A stretch of 64,000 bases of DNA from Diadema setosum (lineage: Eukaryota; Echinodermata; Echinoidea; Diadematoida; Diadematidae), in contig CM067062.1 of NCBI GenBank assembly GCA_033980235.1, forward strand, positions 12,233,991-12,297,990. Direction: 5' to 3'. A model generated the notes under the pieces. The model ran no database searches and was not told the origin of the DNA. It saw only the letters and a list, made by a program, of their open reading frames with translations. The translations under genes were made by a program, and so were the position numbers. Shown piece after piece: positions 46,144 to 57,659 of the stretch (position 1 is the first letter of the stretch; the number at the start of each line of letters is the position of its first letter).

Positions 46144-48228
46144 AGTTACAGTTACGTACTCACAAAAAAAAAAAATTACCAAAGATACATTTATGCACAA
46201 ACAAATTAAAACATGCAATTTTATCCATCATAAAACTGTGATTATTTATGGGATTTTATTTTTTTTTTCCTCGTCCTGTCTTTACATAAATCTTATTCAT
46301 TGCCAATTGTCTTGGGCAAAACAGGCGTAAGAATGAAACCAGGAAACTCATCAGTTTCTTCTTTTCTGACATGCTGTGGGGGGTTTTTCTTACTATATCC
46401 TGTGATAGGAGGGAAATGGGTGAGGAACCCTCATGACATTGCCATAGAAGGAAATGAGTCATCTTAAAACATTTTACCAAACTTGCAAAAAAACAAAACA
46501 AAACAAACTATTCAAAGATGAAACAAAAATGTAAACTTGGAGGAATTTGTAGCCAAGAAAAATAAAACCACCAAAGAAACAAATTCCTGACATGTCTGCA
46601 TTGTAGATTGTACACGCTGTATTGAGAAGACTGATGACGTACAAAAGGCTAGCACACTAACTCCAACTCATAGCCAATGAAAGAATTTTATGTTCAGCTG
46701 TTTGAAGTCTATCACTGTAGACATTTTTATCAGTATTTATTCTTCTCAGTTTATAACCAAGTGCATTAAATAGTGTGTTACTGCATCAATATTTTATGCT
46801 TGTCCAGACTTAAACAAAACTGCATGCAAATGTTTAAAGCTGACACATGGCTGAAATCTCTCTATGGCCGATCAACCTTTTCTCTGCTGGGGTCCTTGGA
46901 CAGTATATAATATGCACTACTATGGGACTTTTTGGGCCAGTCAGCGCTGAAAGCACACAAAAGGTTAAATCTTCCATGCATTGCTGCACTTCACCATCCA
47001 ATATCACAGTTACTACTGGTATCACATTGCTTCCAGCAAAGTGCCTGGGAAAGTTAAGAATGATGAGCTCCACAGGGTGTTTCAGACTTGTGTAGCTGAA
47101 GACACTGATAACGTAGGAGAGGCAGAAGAATAGAACAGATGGGGGAAAGAAAAAAACTCTTAGGAAGTTGGACGACACTAAGTAAAGCATTGCCACTCGT
47201 GCATTTTTATACCAGGACACTGCTTTTGTTACTCTTTTATATGTGTGTGTCTTGTGTTATTTCTTGTCAATCCGTCTAATTTCTTTTATATATATATTTA
47301 TTGAACCATGTATGTCTAATTAAATCTTTTAGAAATACATTACAATGGATAGTGTTGCTAATGTACCCAAGTGAGAAAAAAGAAAAGTATGAAGAAAAAA
47401 AAAAATAAAGTTGAGGCAATGATTAATCCATCCAATGTGCTACCTTTGCTTTTTTTTTTTTTTTTTTTTTTAGCAGAAAGGATTTGGGAGACTTTCCATA
47501 AGTGTAGTAGGTACAAAGCTTTTTTTTTTGGCTTCACAATGTGATTTTTATCCTTAACATGACTGCAGGGCTTGAGAGAGTGGATAGATGAGCAGTATGT
47601 TGAGGAAAAAGTTTTTATTCTGAAAATAAGTCCTGGGTGCAGCAATTAAGGAAATGGGAAGAGAATCATGGAGAGAGAGGAGTGAGAGAGAACACAACTA
47701 GTGACCTTTAACCTTGCTTCTACTTCCTGTTTTGTCAGACTGAAATGTAGTCAGTGACTAGAATAAATGCATACGTTTTAATTATTGTAGGCAGATCATA
47801 AGGATATTGTTATCGAATACAATGTACCTCCATTTACATCTTTTTTTCTTTTCTTTTTTTTGAGCATGTTCCTGAAAAAGCTGAGCTTGCGTGATGATTT
47901 GTCTTTTCAGTTTGTTACATGTATTTCAAAAAATTGTTTATCAAATTTGGCTGTGGCTTCAAGTTTGTATTGAAGAGTAGCTTAGAAACACACAAACACA
48001 CACCCACACAGTCCCAACACTGACTGAGACAATGGTTAAAGCATCAATTATGTGTAGGCAGACTGACACACTGCCCTTGTTATATTTTGTCCATATTTCC
48101 TTTGTATTTTTTTTTTCCAGGCCGCTGTTGATGGTAGGCACCCATGATCATGATGTCCAATGTACATGCAAGGTTGTGTATTTCGTGTGATTATGAAAGC
48201 ATGGGTTTATTTTGATGAGAGAAACAGG

Positions 48229-48345
48229 ATTGTGTGTGTGTGTATATGTGTGTATGGGTGTGTGTGTGCGTGTGTGTGTGTGTGTGTGGACAGAGAGATG
48301 GAGAGAGAGAGAGAGAGAGAGAGAGAAGGAGAGAGGGAGAGGAAA
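48229..48345. repeat. TG tract followed by GA tract, unit 3
   Basis: Equivalent of 38690-38822. Confidence 0.9.
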
Positions 48346-49021
48346 AGAATGAGATGGACGGATTGAATGTCAGATGGATGAATGAACTGTAGGCCGATAT
48401 ACACTGATGTGTATTCTATGAGTAGGACATCGTTATCATCAATATTATTAGACTTGCACTATTGTCATCACTGTCGATATCTTCACCGTTATTCTATAGG
48501 TTACCTATAAACAGATACTGAATGTCGATGTCTGCATCCTAGCCATCACCAGTATCATCACAACCACCACTACCATCATCGGCATCATCATCGGTATCGC
48601 CATCAACAAAGTCAATGTCAAGTGACCTTGGCAATGAGGTAGACGACCTCGTGATCAAGCAGCAATTACTAGTTTACGTTACTCGTCTATCGCATTCGAT
48701 GCAAAAGACTTTAACTTCACGGCGGCGATGTAAAGAGTTACTACCATTTTACTGCAGATCAAAAGCCTGTATATGCATGCTAACTGTCTATATAGCCGAC
48801 AGGAGTAGAGAGACGGTGCAGAGCATACACACCAAGAACACGCACAAACAGACACACACACACACACATGCAATCGCACACATACACATAAACACAAACA
48901 CACGAAACATACATTGTGTTCCTGATTAACCACCTGCAAACAACTCCAACTTGGTACATGTGGAAACTACAAAATGCAATATCAGTCTCGATTAACTTGT
49001 AAACGGTGTCAGGAAAACATG

Positions 49022-49027
49022 TTTATT
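49022..49027 (-). terminator. AATAAA poly(A) signal, family gene 3
   Basis: AATAAA on the minus strand, about 230 nt after the gene 3 stop, as in genes 1 and 2. Confidence 0.55.
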
Positions 49028-49255
49028 CTTATCCAGGCATTGACAGAAAAGGGCCAAAACTTAAAAAAAAAATAAAAAAAAAATACAACCATTAAAAATG
49101 TCGTATTCAATCAGTTACGATTAAATTGTCGTATTCATTAACTTAACGATTAAATAACACAACTTTACAAGCATGCTAGTCTATATGGCAGGAATAAATA
49201 GCATATCATGACCATGTCGAGTGAGGATTATTGACGAGGAGTTCGAGCAACCAGT

Positions 49256-52250
49256 CTAGTCGGTGTCGGAGGTCTCTACGGACGTCGAGTCGGACGTCGA
49301 GTCGGACGCCGACGAGGTGGAGTTCGAAGAATCTTCGTCCTGACGTCGGAATCGGTATCCTGATACATGAACGAGATGGCAGGAAGAATAAAGATATATT
49401 ATCATGATAACATCTTTACTCGAACGTGTGGACTTCATAGGGAGAAAAGGACGAAAAAAAAAAAGGAGGAGGAAGAAAATGAAAAGTAATCAGAAAGAGA
49501 CATCAAAGAACAGGATATAGAAGGGAAATTTAGAAAGAGTGCGTTTGAATATGCAAGTGTGCGCGTGTGTACGTTTGTGCATTGTGTACATGCAGAAGGT
49601 GAAAGAGAGAAAACAGCGAAGAACTGTACAATTTGCATAACTGACACAGGAGAAACGGGACTTGAGACAGACAGTGACAAAGAGAAATAGAAGGAGAGAA
49701 AGAAAGATAAAGCAAATAATGTATGCTGAGATAAAAAACGTATCTACTTCCAAGAAAAGTACAGATCCATAGCTTTAAGCATGTTTCGGTACATTTACCA
49801 CTATATTGCACAGAAAGATTTCGATACTATGTAATTATTATTCCCGTGATCTTTGTCGACAGTAGTCACAATGTTGTCTTGGATACTATTTCTTGATTGC
49901 TATAAGAATAGCCCCTAACACTACCCCCCCCCCCCCAAAAAAAAGGGGGGGGGGAGGGGATGAAAAGAGCAAATTCATGTGCACAGCTTTCGCTGATGAG
50001 ATTTGGTTTTTGTTTTGTAACTTCGGAAATAATTATAATCATTATAATACTTTTATTCGTCATCGAACACAAAGCACATTGCAAACTAGAAATCGACAGG
50101 AATTCCACAAGAATTTGGCACTGAAAAGAATTGTAAAAAGACCGCGTATGCTACTTGTAAGGGGTAGATGGTACGCATCACTAGTATGTGTCTGATGTAA
50201 AATCATATTATACACTCTTACTATCAACTTTGTTGTTTTCTCTAGAAAACTTGTCATCTTTAAAGTTTTACTTTACAGTTAGAGTGGACTCTGGGTAGAA
50301 CAAACAAGTTAGGACACATCATTCTGTTAGAAATTATTAAGGTTGAGGAGAAACTTTGCGGCGAGAAGAAATATTGTTATGTCGAGAGTTTGTGATGTCA
50401 ATATCTTTAAATCGCCAGTCCACAGTATCTTTTTTGACAAAAACATGGGTGAAAAATAAATCCACCAAGCTACATGCTAGCTGCTGTAGGTTTATCTATA
50501 TTGTGTTTATATCTATTTCTTTAAAGTAAGCCTACTCTTTGAATATTCTTTTCTATTTTCCCTTTTTTCTATATAATTTTGATGCGAACATGTTTGATTT
50601 GTCATTTTGATTTCTTTTGTGCGAGTGGAGTAATCAGACAAACTAAACTGAATTGAACTGAAATGAAATGAAGTGAAGTGTGTGTCTCTCTAGACTTACG
50701 CTGCGGGGGGCACTCCGTGACGTCACGCATATCAAGACTGCAAACGTAGTACAGCACATGGCAGGCGGACTCCAGAGCTTCAGTGGTGGAACCCTTGCAG
50801 AACTCCGCGCCGTCAGCTCTGTACAACAGCTCCTGCATCTCTGGGGTTGTTTCGGAAACAGTCGACGAACAGCCCGTCTCGGTATACCCCTCGCACAGCG
50901 CGGCGAATTTCAGAGATATGGTCGTGTCCTTCGCGGGTGCTGCTATTTAAGAGACGAGATATTTCCAAATTATTTGCTTAATATAGTTTGTTGAGCAAAA
51001 GCAATAACAAAAATAAGCAACGTGATTGTCAACCCGAATTTTAGCCAAAGTGCTCATATATGGTTACAATTCTCGTAGCAACGCATGATTCCGTGTTTAA
51101 AAGTCGCGTGATGAGAAAACCTGCCTTTTTCAGGTTGACGGTATAAATTGCACAGTTATGTATACTTACTATACATACAGATCGCATGCTCTTCCCCCTA
51201 ATAAACCACAGTATATTCATGAAAAATCGCCCTTCTACGTGTATATGTTGTTGGGAAATTGGTGTGTTGACTGAGAGATGCTCATAATATACCCCAAACA
51301 TGTATCGTTTGGCCGGTTTATGTTGTAAAATCAGTGAAAAAAGACACTATAGAAGTGAAAAGGTGAAAAATCTAAAGTCCTTCAAATAAATATCAAAAGA
51401 CTCCCCTGCCCAACACTATTGAACATACACTACGTATTGAACATACACTATCAGACCATAAACAACACAGAATTCTTCTATACTATAGGCCCTACTAAAG
51501 GTATTGGGAAGATCATTATTGAAAATCAGCGTTAGTATGGACCTACGGGCTCATGGACTAAGCATTGACTTCATTAAATCAACTACTGGGGGCTTTCTTC
51601 TAGGAAAAAAAAAAGTCTGAAAACGGATGCAGTCAAGTGCTGTGAGCTCTTTAATCTTGACATCCGGGATATTATTTTTGCGAAGGCCCTTGGTGGTGAC
51701 TTACCTGACGCTGAATACGCAGAGAAATACGCCACCAGGCACAGGCAGACGGCGAGTGAGAGCTTCATCTGAATGGGAGGTGATGGGCAAAAGAAGAAAA
51801 TAGAGATGTTTCTTTAGAGTCTGTATACGATACAGTGCGATATTATGATCATATGAAATCACAGAAGATAACCAGGGCTAGGAAATCCTCTTAAACTTAT
51901 CAACTGCTCCTCGGTAAAATTATTCGATTCAAATCACTTTACACGTATGAACGTGATACAAACTGAACATCCTATAGGTGAATATGCATGGACATAATTA
52001 TAATACACACCTAGACAGTACTGTGCAGGATAGTATTTAGCTGAACTTTCGTTTCAGTAAAAATACTTAACACAGATGGAACAATACTTTGGGCAGTGGT
52101 TTTTAGTTTAATAGATAAGACAAGCATACACACGGCGTAGAGGTTTTTGTAAGGCGATTATATTACTTTTGATCTCGATGAATTCCAAGAGTATCATTCT
52201 CCTAGAGATCCCAAAGCAATGTCCAGAAATCTCACCTTGCTGTTCTCCAT
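49256..52250 (-). CDS. Six-cysteine secreted protein family, gene 3
   Basis: Minus-strand exons: 52236-52250, 51705-51768, 50700-50939, 49256-49359; 423 nt, 140 aa. Leader MENSK and signal exon as in gene 2. All six Cys are kept; the cysteine exon has STVSETTPEM where genes 1 and 2 have STAFETTPE, and TTEALES. The last exon is 12 nt longer because a four-residue unit (STSD) is doubled in the tail, which still carries RFRR and NST and ends TSDTD. The leader donor is GTGAG in place of GTAAG, and the signal exon acceptor is TTCAG in place of TGCAG; both remain valid. The intron after the signal exon is longer than in genes 1 and 2 and of different content. Function unknown. Confidence 0.8.
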
Positions 52251-52406
52251 TATGCAGTGATGACTCCAAGACCGAATGCTCGGAAAGAAATTTTCACAAA
52301 GTATACCAAGTCCGTGAGAGAAGACAGCAAAGTTGGTTGTGTACTTTAAACTTGACTCCTGGTCACTGCGATTAACGATTCAGCGAGTGAGCTAGCCGCT
52401 TATATA
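52236..52406 (-). promoter_or_regulatory. TATA promoter and leader exon, family gene 3
   Basis: TATATAAG at 52399-52406 on the minus strand; leader exon ends GAACAGCAAG|GTGAG (edge 52236), with the in-frame ATG at 52248-52250. Confidence 0.65.
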
Positions 52407-52830
52407 GAGATTTTCGGCGCAATCTTCCAATTGTTTCTCTCCCAAACAAAATGATGAACACATCAAGGGCAGATGAGACAGGGTCTCCCAAAAGTAGATA
52501 AAACAAAATAGAGGGATATTCGTACCGTTTATCTGTTTATTACATTATTCATTCATTTGTTTATTTATTTTTTGTTTGAGGAAAACAACATCATCACCCC
52601 CAATCACAAATTTGATGAACAGATCAAGGATGGGTACCCAACAGAGCTTTTGACAGTGGCACATTGCTGCCAATCAGCAGAGAAGTGTGACACTCAACAT
52701 CATTGTTGATTTTGACCTCCGCTTAATTCTAAAAGTTATTGGATGACTGGTTTCGATGGGACCTTTCGACACCCTTCGCAGCTGTTTCTGACAAGATAAA
52801 AAAAAAAGAAACAACTGAATAACTCTCTCC

Positions 52831-52862
52831 ATCTAAGTCTAATGTTTGCATTAGACTTAGAT
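52831..52862. repeat. Perfect 14-bp hairpin
   Basis: ATCTAAGTCTAATG (52831-52844), four-base loop TTTG, then the exact reverse complement (52849-52862). It is near the end of unit 3 similarity and is absent from units 1 and 2. Confidence 0.85.
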
Positions 52863-52945
52863 AGTCAACGGGCTCAAGTAGGACCTAAATTAATGGTAAG
52901 GTCTGTTTTTGTTTTCTTTGTTTATCACTTCTCAAAATAACTCAT

Positions 52946-53061
52946 GTCCATAGATTTGTGAGCTCTCTTACTTGCAAGTAGAAACTCAATTTAATATGTA
53001 CACTCTTCTCGACGAAGGCGAGTTTACCAGCCTCAGTCCCGCCCACCCACCCACATACACA

Positions 53062-53095
<34 letters not shown>

Positions 53096-54750
53096 GTCAA
53101 AGCTGCAAACAACAACAACTACAACAACAAACAAACAACAGAACGGATGGAGGGGAAAATGAAAATGAAATTTGGCACATGATGGTTTGAGTTACTAGTA
53201 ACGTAGAGTGAACGATATTGGCATTACGTTGGAAACAGCTGGACGTTGTGGTAGCTGGCCCTGGGCTTCGAGCCCGGATTATCTCAATCACTTCTCGATG
53301 GTGGATCAACTGCCAGGACAGGATTAACGTACAGCCGGAAGGTTGAGGTAGACAAGCGCGTCGCATTTCCTGATTCATCCTTTGCAATAATAATATGAGC
53401 AACTGTCACTGCGGGATCAACTTAGCCGGACAGAAAGTGACAGACAGGCACACGAACTCATTCGGGCAGGCTGTAGCATTGTCGAAAACCATGACAGGGA
53501 TGCAACGCGCGTATTTTGAGAGCATTTCCATGGTAACGACACTCATCGCTCGCACATGTCAGCTACGAAAGGATGAGACGAGGACGATACGGTGGGGGGG
53601 GGGGGGTGGTGACTGAGGTCATTAGCTGGAACTCTCACTACCAATCATGGTTGTCAGGTTTTGGCATTCGTGGCTTTGCCGTCACAGTAGCTGCTTGATT
53701 GATTGATGTATACATGAACTCACGTGACCTCCAGAGCAAACCAAGTTTACTCAGGACCGAGTACATACGATTGTGCGATGAATGACCATTCCGTCTTAGG
53801 ACTTTTTTTTTCTCCATTTCATTTCACTTCATAAACGGCGAAGTGTTACATAAATTAGGAAGTTTTCGTCTCACCTCCCTGCATAAGTTCAAGTGAAATT
53901 CGTAAAGTACATAGCGTATTAAAGTTGAAAGAACCAACAAGCAGGGTAATCAAATCATATAATATACTGAGCATATGACTCTCATAAGGCATAACGAATA
54001 AGCCAGTTAATGGCAGTTGCGTTGTGTAAAATTAAGATAATGAAGAGCAGAGGTTTGTATCTAAGCCCAAATATTGTTTAAAATTTTACAATGCTCAAAG
54101 TGTCGGTTGCTGAAGTTCTTAGATAAACAACAATATCAAAAACAATAAAAACATAACAGAAACAAACAAAAATGTACTATTTCATTTTCACTTAACATCA
54201 AACATCATAATTGTTTGAATCCTTTATTAATTAATTAAATCGATTTAATTACCTGATATTTAAGCCATGCTTTTTGTTGTTGTTGTTGAATAAACCATTA
54301 TCTATCATCATACGCTTATATGTTGAAGGTAACATAATTGCTTTAAACTTTCCAAAAATTCTAGTTCATCCTACGAAGATGGATGACTTTACATTGTTAC
54401 ACAGATCCCGTATGAAACGGCCGACATCTAAAAATTTTGTCTCAAGATCCTTATCAAGATTATTTGTCTTGGCTATAGCTAAACTGTTAGTCAAAAAATA
54501 TAACAATTCAACTGTCAAACTAATATCTTTGCAAATGTCTAAATCTTTATCTGCGAACATTTTCTTTTAAATCTTTGTTTACATCTGTCTCGCAATCTTT
54601 ATCCACTTTCTGTCTTTCAGTCCCTTAATCATTTCTTTTACACCATTATCTATATTCTTCTTCATGTTTCGCTGAGCATGTCTTAAACTCCCCTTTAATC
54701 ATTATGGTAAGTATCAATCTATCAGACCCTTGCATGTCACCCACTGCAAC
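52946..54750. other. Intergenic region without a supportable gene
   Basis: Unique relative to the rest of the window. It contains a CA tract (about 53055-53095), a G-run (53593-53606), and an AT-rich end. ORFs of 60-100 codons occur but have no recognisable motif, signal peptide or splice context. Confidence 0.5.
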
Positions 54751-55032
54751 GGTTACAGCTCGTTATTCCGAAGGTTCGTTATTCCGAAGGCTCTTTATTC
54801 CTAAGATTCGTTATTCCGAAGGTTCATTGTTCCGAATTTCATTTTCGGATTAACCAATCTTAGGAATAACGAACCTTCGGAATATCGCCACAAATTTTCG
54901 GATTAACGAACCCTTTTTCATTTTCGGAGTAACGAACCTCTAGGTATAGGGAATTTGCGTGTTTCGGATTAACGACCCTTCAGAATAACGACCCTTCAGA
55001 ATAGTGAACCTTCGGAATAACGAACAGCACCC
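54751..55032. mobile_element. Foldback element, ATTCCGAAGG family, inverted full-length copy
   Basis: 282 bp, the same length as the unit 2 copy but reversed: it starts GGTTACAGCTCGTTATTCCG and ends CGAACAGCACCC. The body is again made of TTCGTTATTCCGAAGG-type words in both orientations. The flanking 8-mers (ACTGCAAC, GTATTACC) do not match, so no target duplication is visible. Confidence 0.75.
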
Positions 55033-55215
55033 GTATTACCCGTATTTTCTTTCAAAAACGTCAACGTATTTCAAGCTTCTGCTTACGTTGGCGGTTTCCT
55101 GCATTGTTCTTTTCTTCATCCCTCGACAAATAATTATGTAAACATTAAATCCTCCTTGTAATTGGGTTATTTATTTGTGACAAGGTTGGTCTGTCTTCAT
55201 GATATTAAATGGTAA

Positions 55216-55767
55216 TTAACCCCCACAATACATGTTGATTGAGTGAATAGAGCAATATTAGTAGAATACATCAGTAATAGTTTGAGGAAAATCAGACAAT
55301 CCGTTAAAAAATTATGAATATTTTAAGTTTTGGTTACGATCGAGGCCGCTGGATCAGAAGACTATACGGATCATGAGATCACATATGGAATAACATATAA
55401 AGAAGATATAAAGAAAATTAAACATTTTTTAAAAACTTTTCTAGCATAGTGAAAGAGCACTATCGTTACCTCTTTAAGAAAGCAGGGAGAATAATACATA
55501 TAATTATGTATGTCAGTTCAAAGAATGTGTACGTTTCGTCTAAAATTGTATTTTGTGGAATTTTTTTTATACTTTCTTTATATGATAGTCATGTGATATC
55601 ATGATCTGTAGTAGTCTTCTGATCCAGTGGCCTCGTCACCAAAATTTAAAAAAATTCATGACTTTTAAACCGATTGTCCGATTTTCCTCAAACTTTCACT
55701 AATGTGTTCTTCTAATATTGTTGCATGCACTCAATCCACATGTATGTTTGGCATTGTTTGGGGTCAA
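55216..55767. mobile_element. Diverged relative of the TTAA foldback MITE
   Basis: The order of words follows 1793-2342: ACATGTTGATTGAGTGAATA near the left, AGCAATATTAGTAGAA, a GAAGACTA core, a mirror-image right half, and CACTCAATCCACATGT near the right end. TTAA is at the left edge (55216-55219); the right edge reads GGGGTCAA. More decayed than the copy in SSRP1. No ORF. Confidence 0.7.
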
Positions 55768-56086
55768 TTCCCCTTGAATTCACAGACATTTTATCATAAT
55801 TTGTCGACTGTGTTGATCTGAGAAAGAAAATGCAGAAATAAAATCGTATCGAATAAGAAAATAGAATATGTTGTTTGAAAAATTGATATTTGCTTGTTGA
55901 TTTCCCAGTGACACCATCTCACTTACCTGCTTTTTTTTATTTGGATTCTGTAGAAAAAATTAGTTAATTTTGCTTTCAACGGAATTGAAATGAATATCTT
56001 TATGTCGATATCTCTCTCTATATATACATATATATTATGATATAACATATGACTTATGCAAACATAATTATGTAATTTTTTCATAC

Positions 56087-56245
56087 CTTGTTCTCCGTTG
56101 TAACAATGAGGACGTTCCCTGCAATATGGGCGTGCTGTACTTCTGCAAACTGGTGCTTTCTTTTTATGTGGTCAAATTACAGCAGTTTCTAGCTCCTACT
56201 GGTATATCACCTGTGACTCTGTACGGACTGCCACCTTCTTTTATA
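56087..56245 (-). promoter_or_regulatory. Leftward orphan TATA promoter and leader exon
   Basis: Mirror image of the family gene 4 promoter. Minus-strand TATAAAAG is at 56238-56245, and the leader-like sequence runs to ACAACGGAGAACAAG|GTATG (exon edge 56087). No signal-peptide or cysteine exon is recognisable on the minus strand between here and 52946, so it looks orphaned. It could be a second promoter for gene 3 or the remnant of a lost gene. Confidence 0.5.
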
Positions 56246-57659
56246 AGATAATCCCCGCAAAGTCTTGTATAGTGCATTACCTTCATAGTAAGGTGAAATA
56301 AATCGAAGTAGACAGTGACACTGAGTGGTTACCGATTTCAGATGATTCTAATTGGTAGCAAATATCCTTCTATACATGCGAATATTTTGGCAAACACACC
56401 TATTTTTGCATCTTCTGACGAGCAGATCAAGGATGTCTCGTGTACAGTGTTTCCAATATTTGGAGAAAAATACATGACTTCTCTTTTCCTTACTTTTTGT
56501 TCTGTTCACTTTAGTTTGTCTATCTTTTCTTAACACCATTGTTATCATGACTTTTTTTTGTTCATCGTAAACGTGTAATTCTTGTCATTTCTAATGACAT
56601 TTGAGCTACTGTATAGTCTTACTTCACATGCAACTCCACTCCATTTTACGTAGGCCTATTATAGTCTTTACTGAAAGAAAAATTCATCAAACAGAGTGGT
56701 AAAGGTGTCATTACGTCGCACAGACCACATCTGCCCCCACTCCGAGATCTCAGCATTCACTTATGTAAAACGCTTTAATTCATTATGGCATCTCTATCCC
56801 CGTTCCAGCACGAAGAAGAAAACTAAAGATAATAACAACAAAAAGAACGAGAGAGAGAAAAAAAAAAAACCAAAACCAAACCATTCAACCAACAACCCAA
56901 CCAAACAAACGACCAACAGTACAACCCTCGTCATGAGTGTTATATAGCGTGATCACCGCCAAAGAGCCGAAGGTGAGCCTGCCATTCCATGTCTGAGCGA
57001 TGATCAATCGATTCAACCCCCATTAATCAACCCATGCTTCTATACAAACTCAGGATAGAGAGAAGGTCAAATCGGTGACGATATTGGATCCATGCATACT
57101 ACAGTATAGTTCTCTTGGCAGCCATTCTTTCACCGTGTCCTTTTCCCAACATCCTCCCACCCCCCGCAAAAAGAAGAAAAAAAAAATGAAAATGAACGAA
57201 AAATCATAATAACAATGGCGTTAGATAAAGACAGACGATCCAAGGTGAACAAAGCAACAAAAACAACGAAAAGAGAAATCATTTTTTTTTTCAATATTGA
57301 ACCACTGTGCACGAGTCATCCTTGATCTGCTCGTCAGAAGATGCAAAAATAAGTGAGCTTGCCAAAATATTGGCATGTAGAAGGCTATTCGCTACCAACT
57401 GGAATCGGCTTAGATTCGGTACCACGCAATATCACTGTCTGCTTCGATTTATTTCACCTTACTGTTTAGGTAAAGCAGTATACAAGACTGCTGAAATTAT
57501 TCGATAAAAGAAGGTGGGAAGATTGGCATGTATAGATGGATAATCGCTACCAATTAGAATCCACAGAAATCGGTAACCACTCAATGTCACTGTCTACTTC
57601 GATTTATTTTACCTTACAGTGAAGATAATACACCATACAAGACTTTGCGGGGATTATCG

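Larger units (their letters stand above)
44291..52945. repeat. Segmental duplication unit 3
   Basis: Third unit. Similarity with unit 2 starts at the AAAGAAAATCTATC junction and fades out near 52945, after the ACCTAA(A)TTAATGGTAAGGTCT region. It contains the DDX52 exon 13 remnant with a shortened foldback element, and family gene 3. Its intron between the signal and cysteine exons holds unrelated DNA (about 51145-51690) in place of the GAGTGAA insertion of units 1 and 2. Stretch 45120-49000 has no supportable gene. Confidence 0.82.

Noticed and set aside
46834..47220. 128-codon minus-strand ORF, with an 82-codon plus-strand ORF in the same place
   Set aside because: Both are open in unit 3 only; the equivalent places in units 1 and 2 (about 28100-28400, 37330-37730) have stops and shifts, so there is no sign of coding constraint.
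53230..53300. TGGCTTCGAGCCC-like stretch resembling a tRNA T-arm or a SINE B box
   Set aside because: Only a short GGGCTTCGAGCCC hairpin; no A box at proper distance, no acceptor stem or full cloverleaf.
54274..54570. 98-codon plus-strand ORF
   Set aside because: AT-rich intergenic sequence, Ser/Leu/Lys-rich product without motif, and no promoter or splice context.
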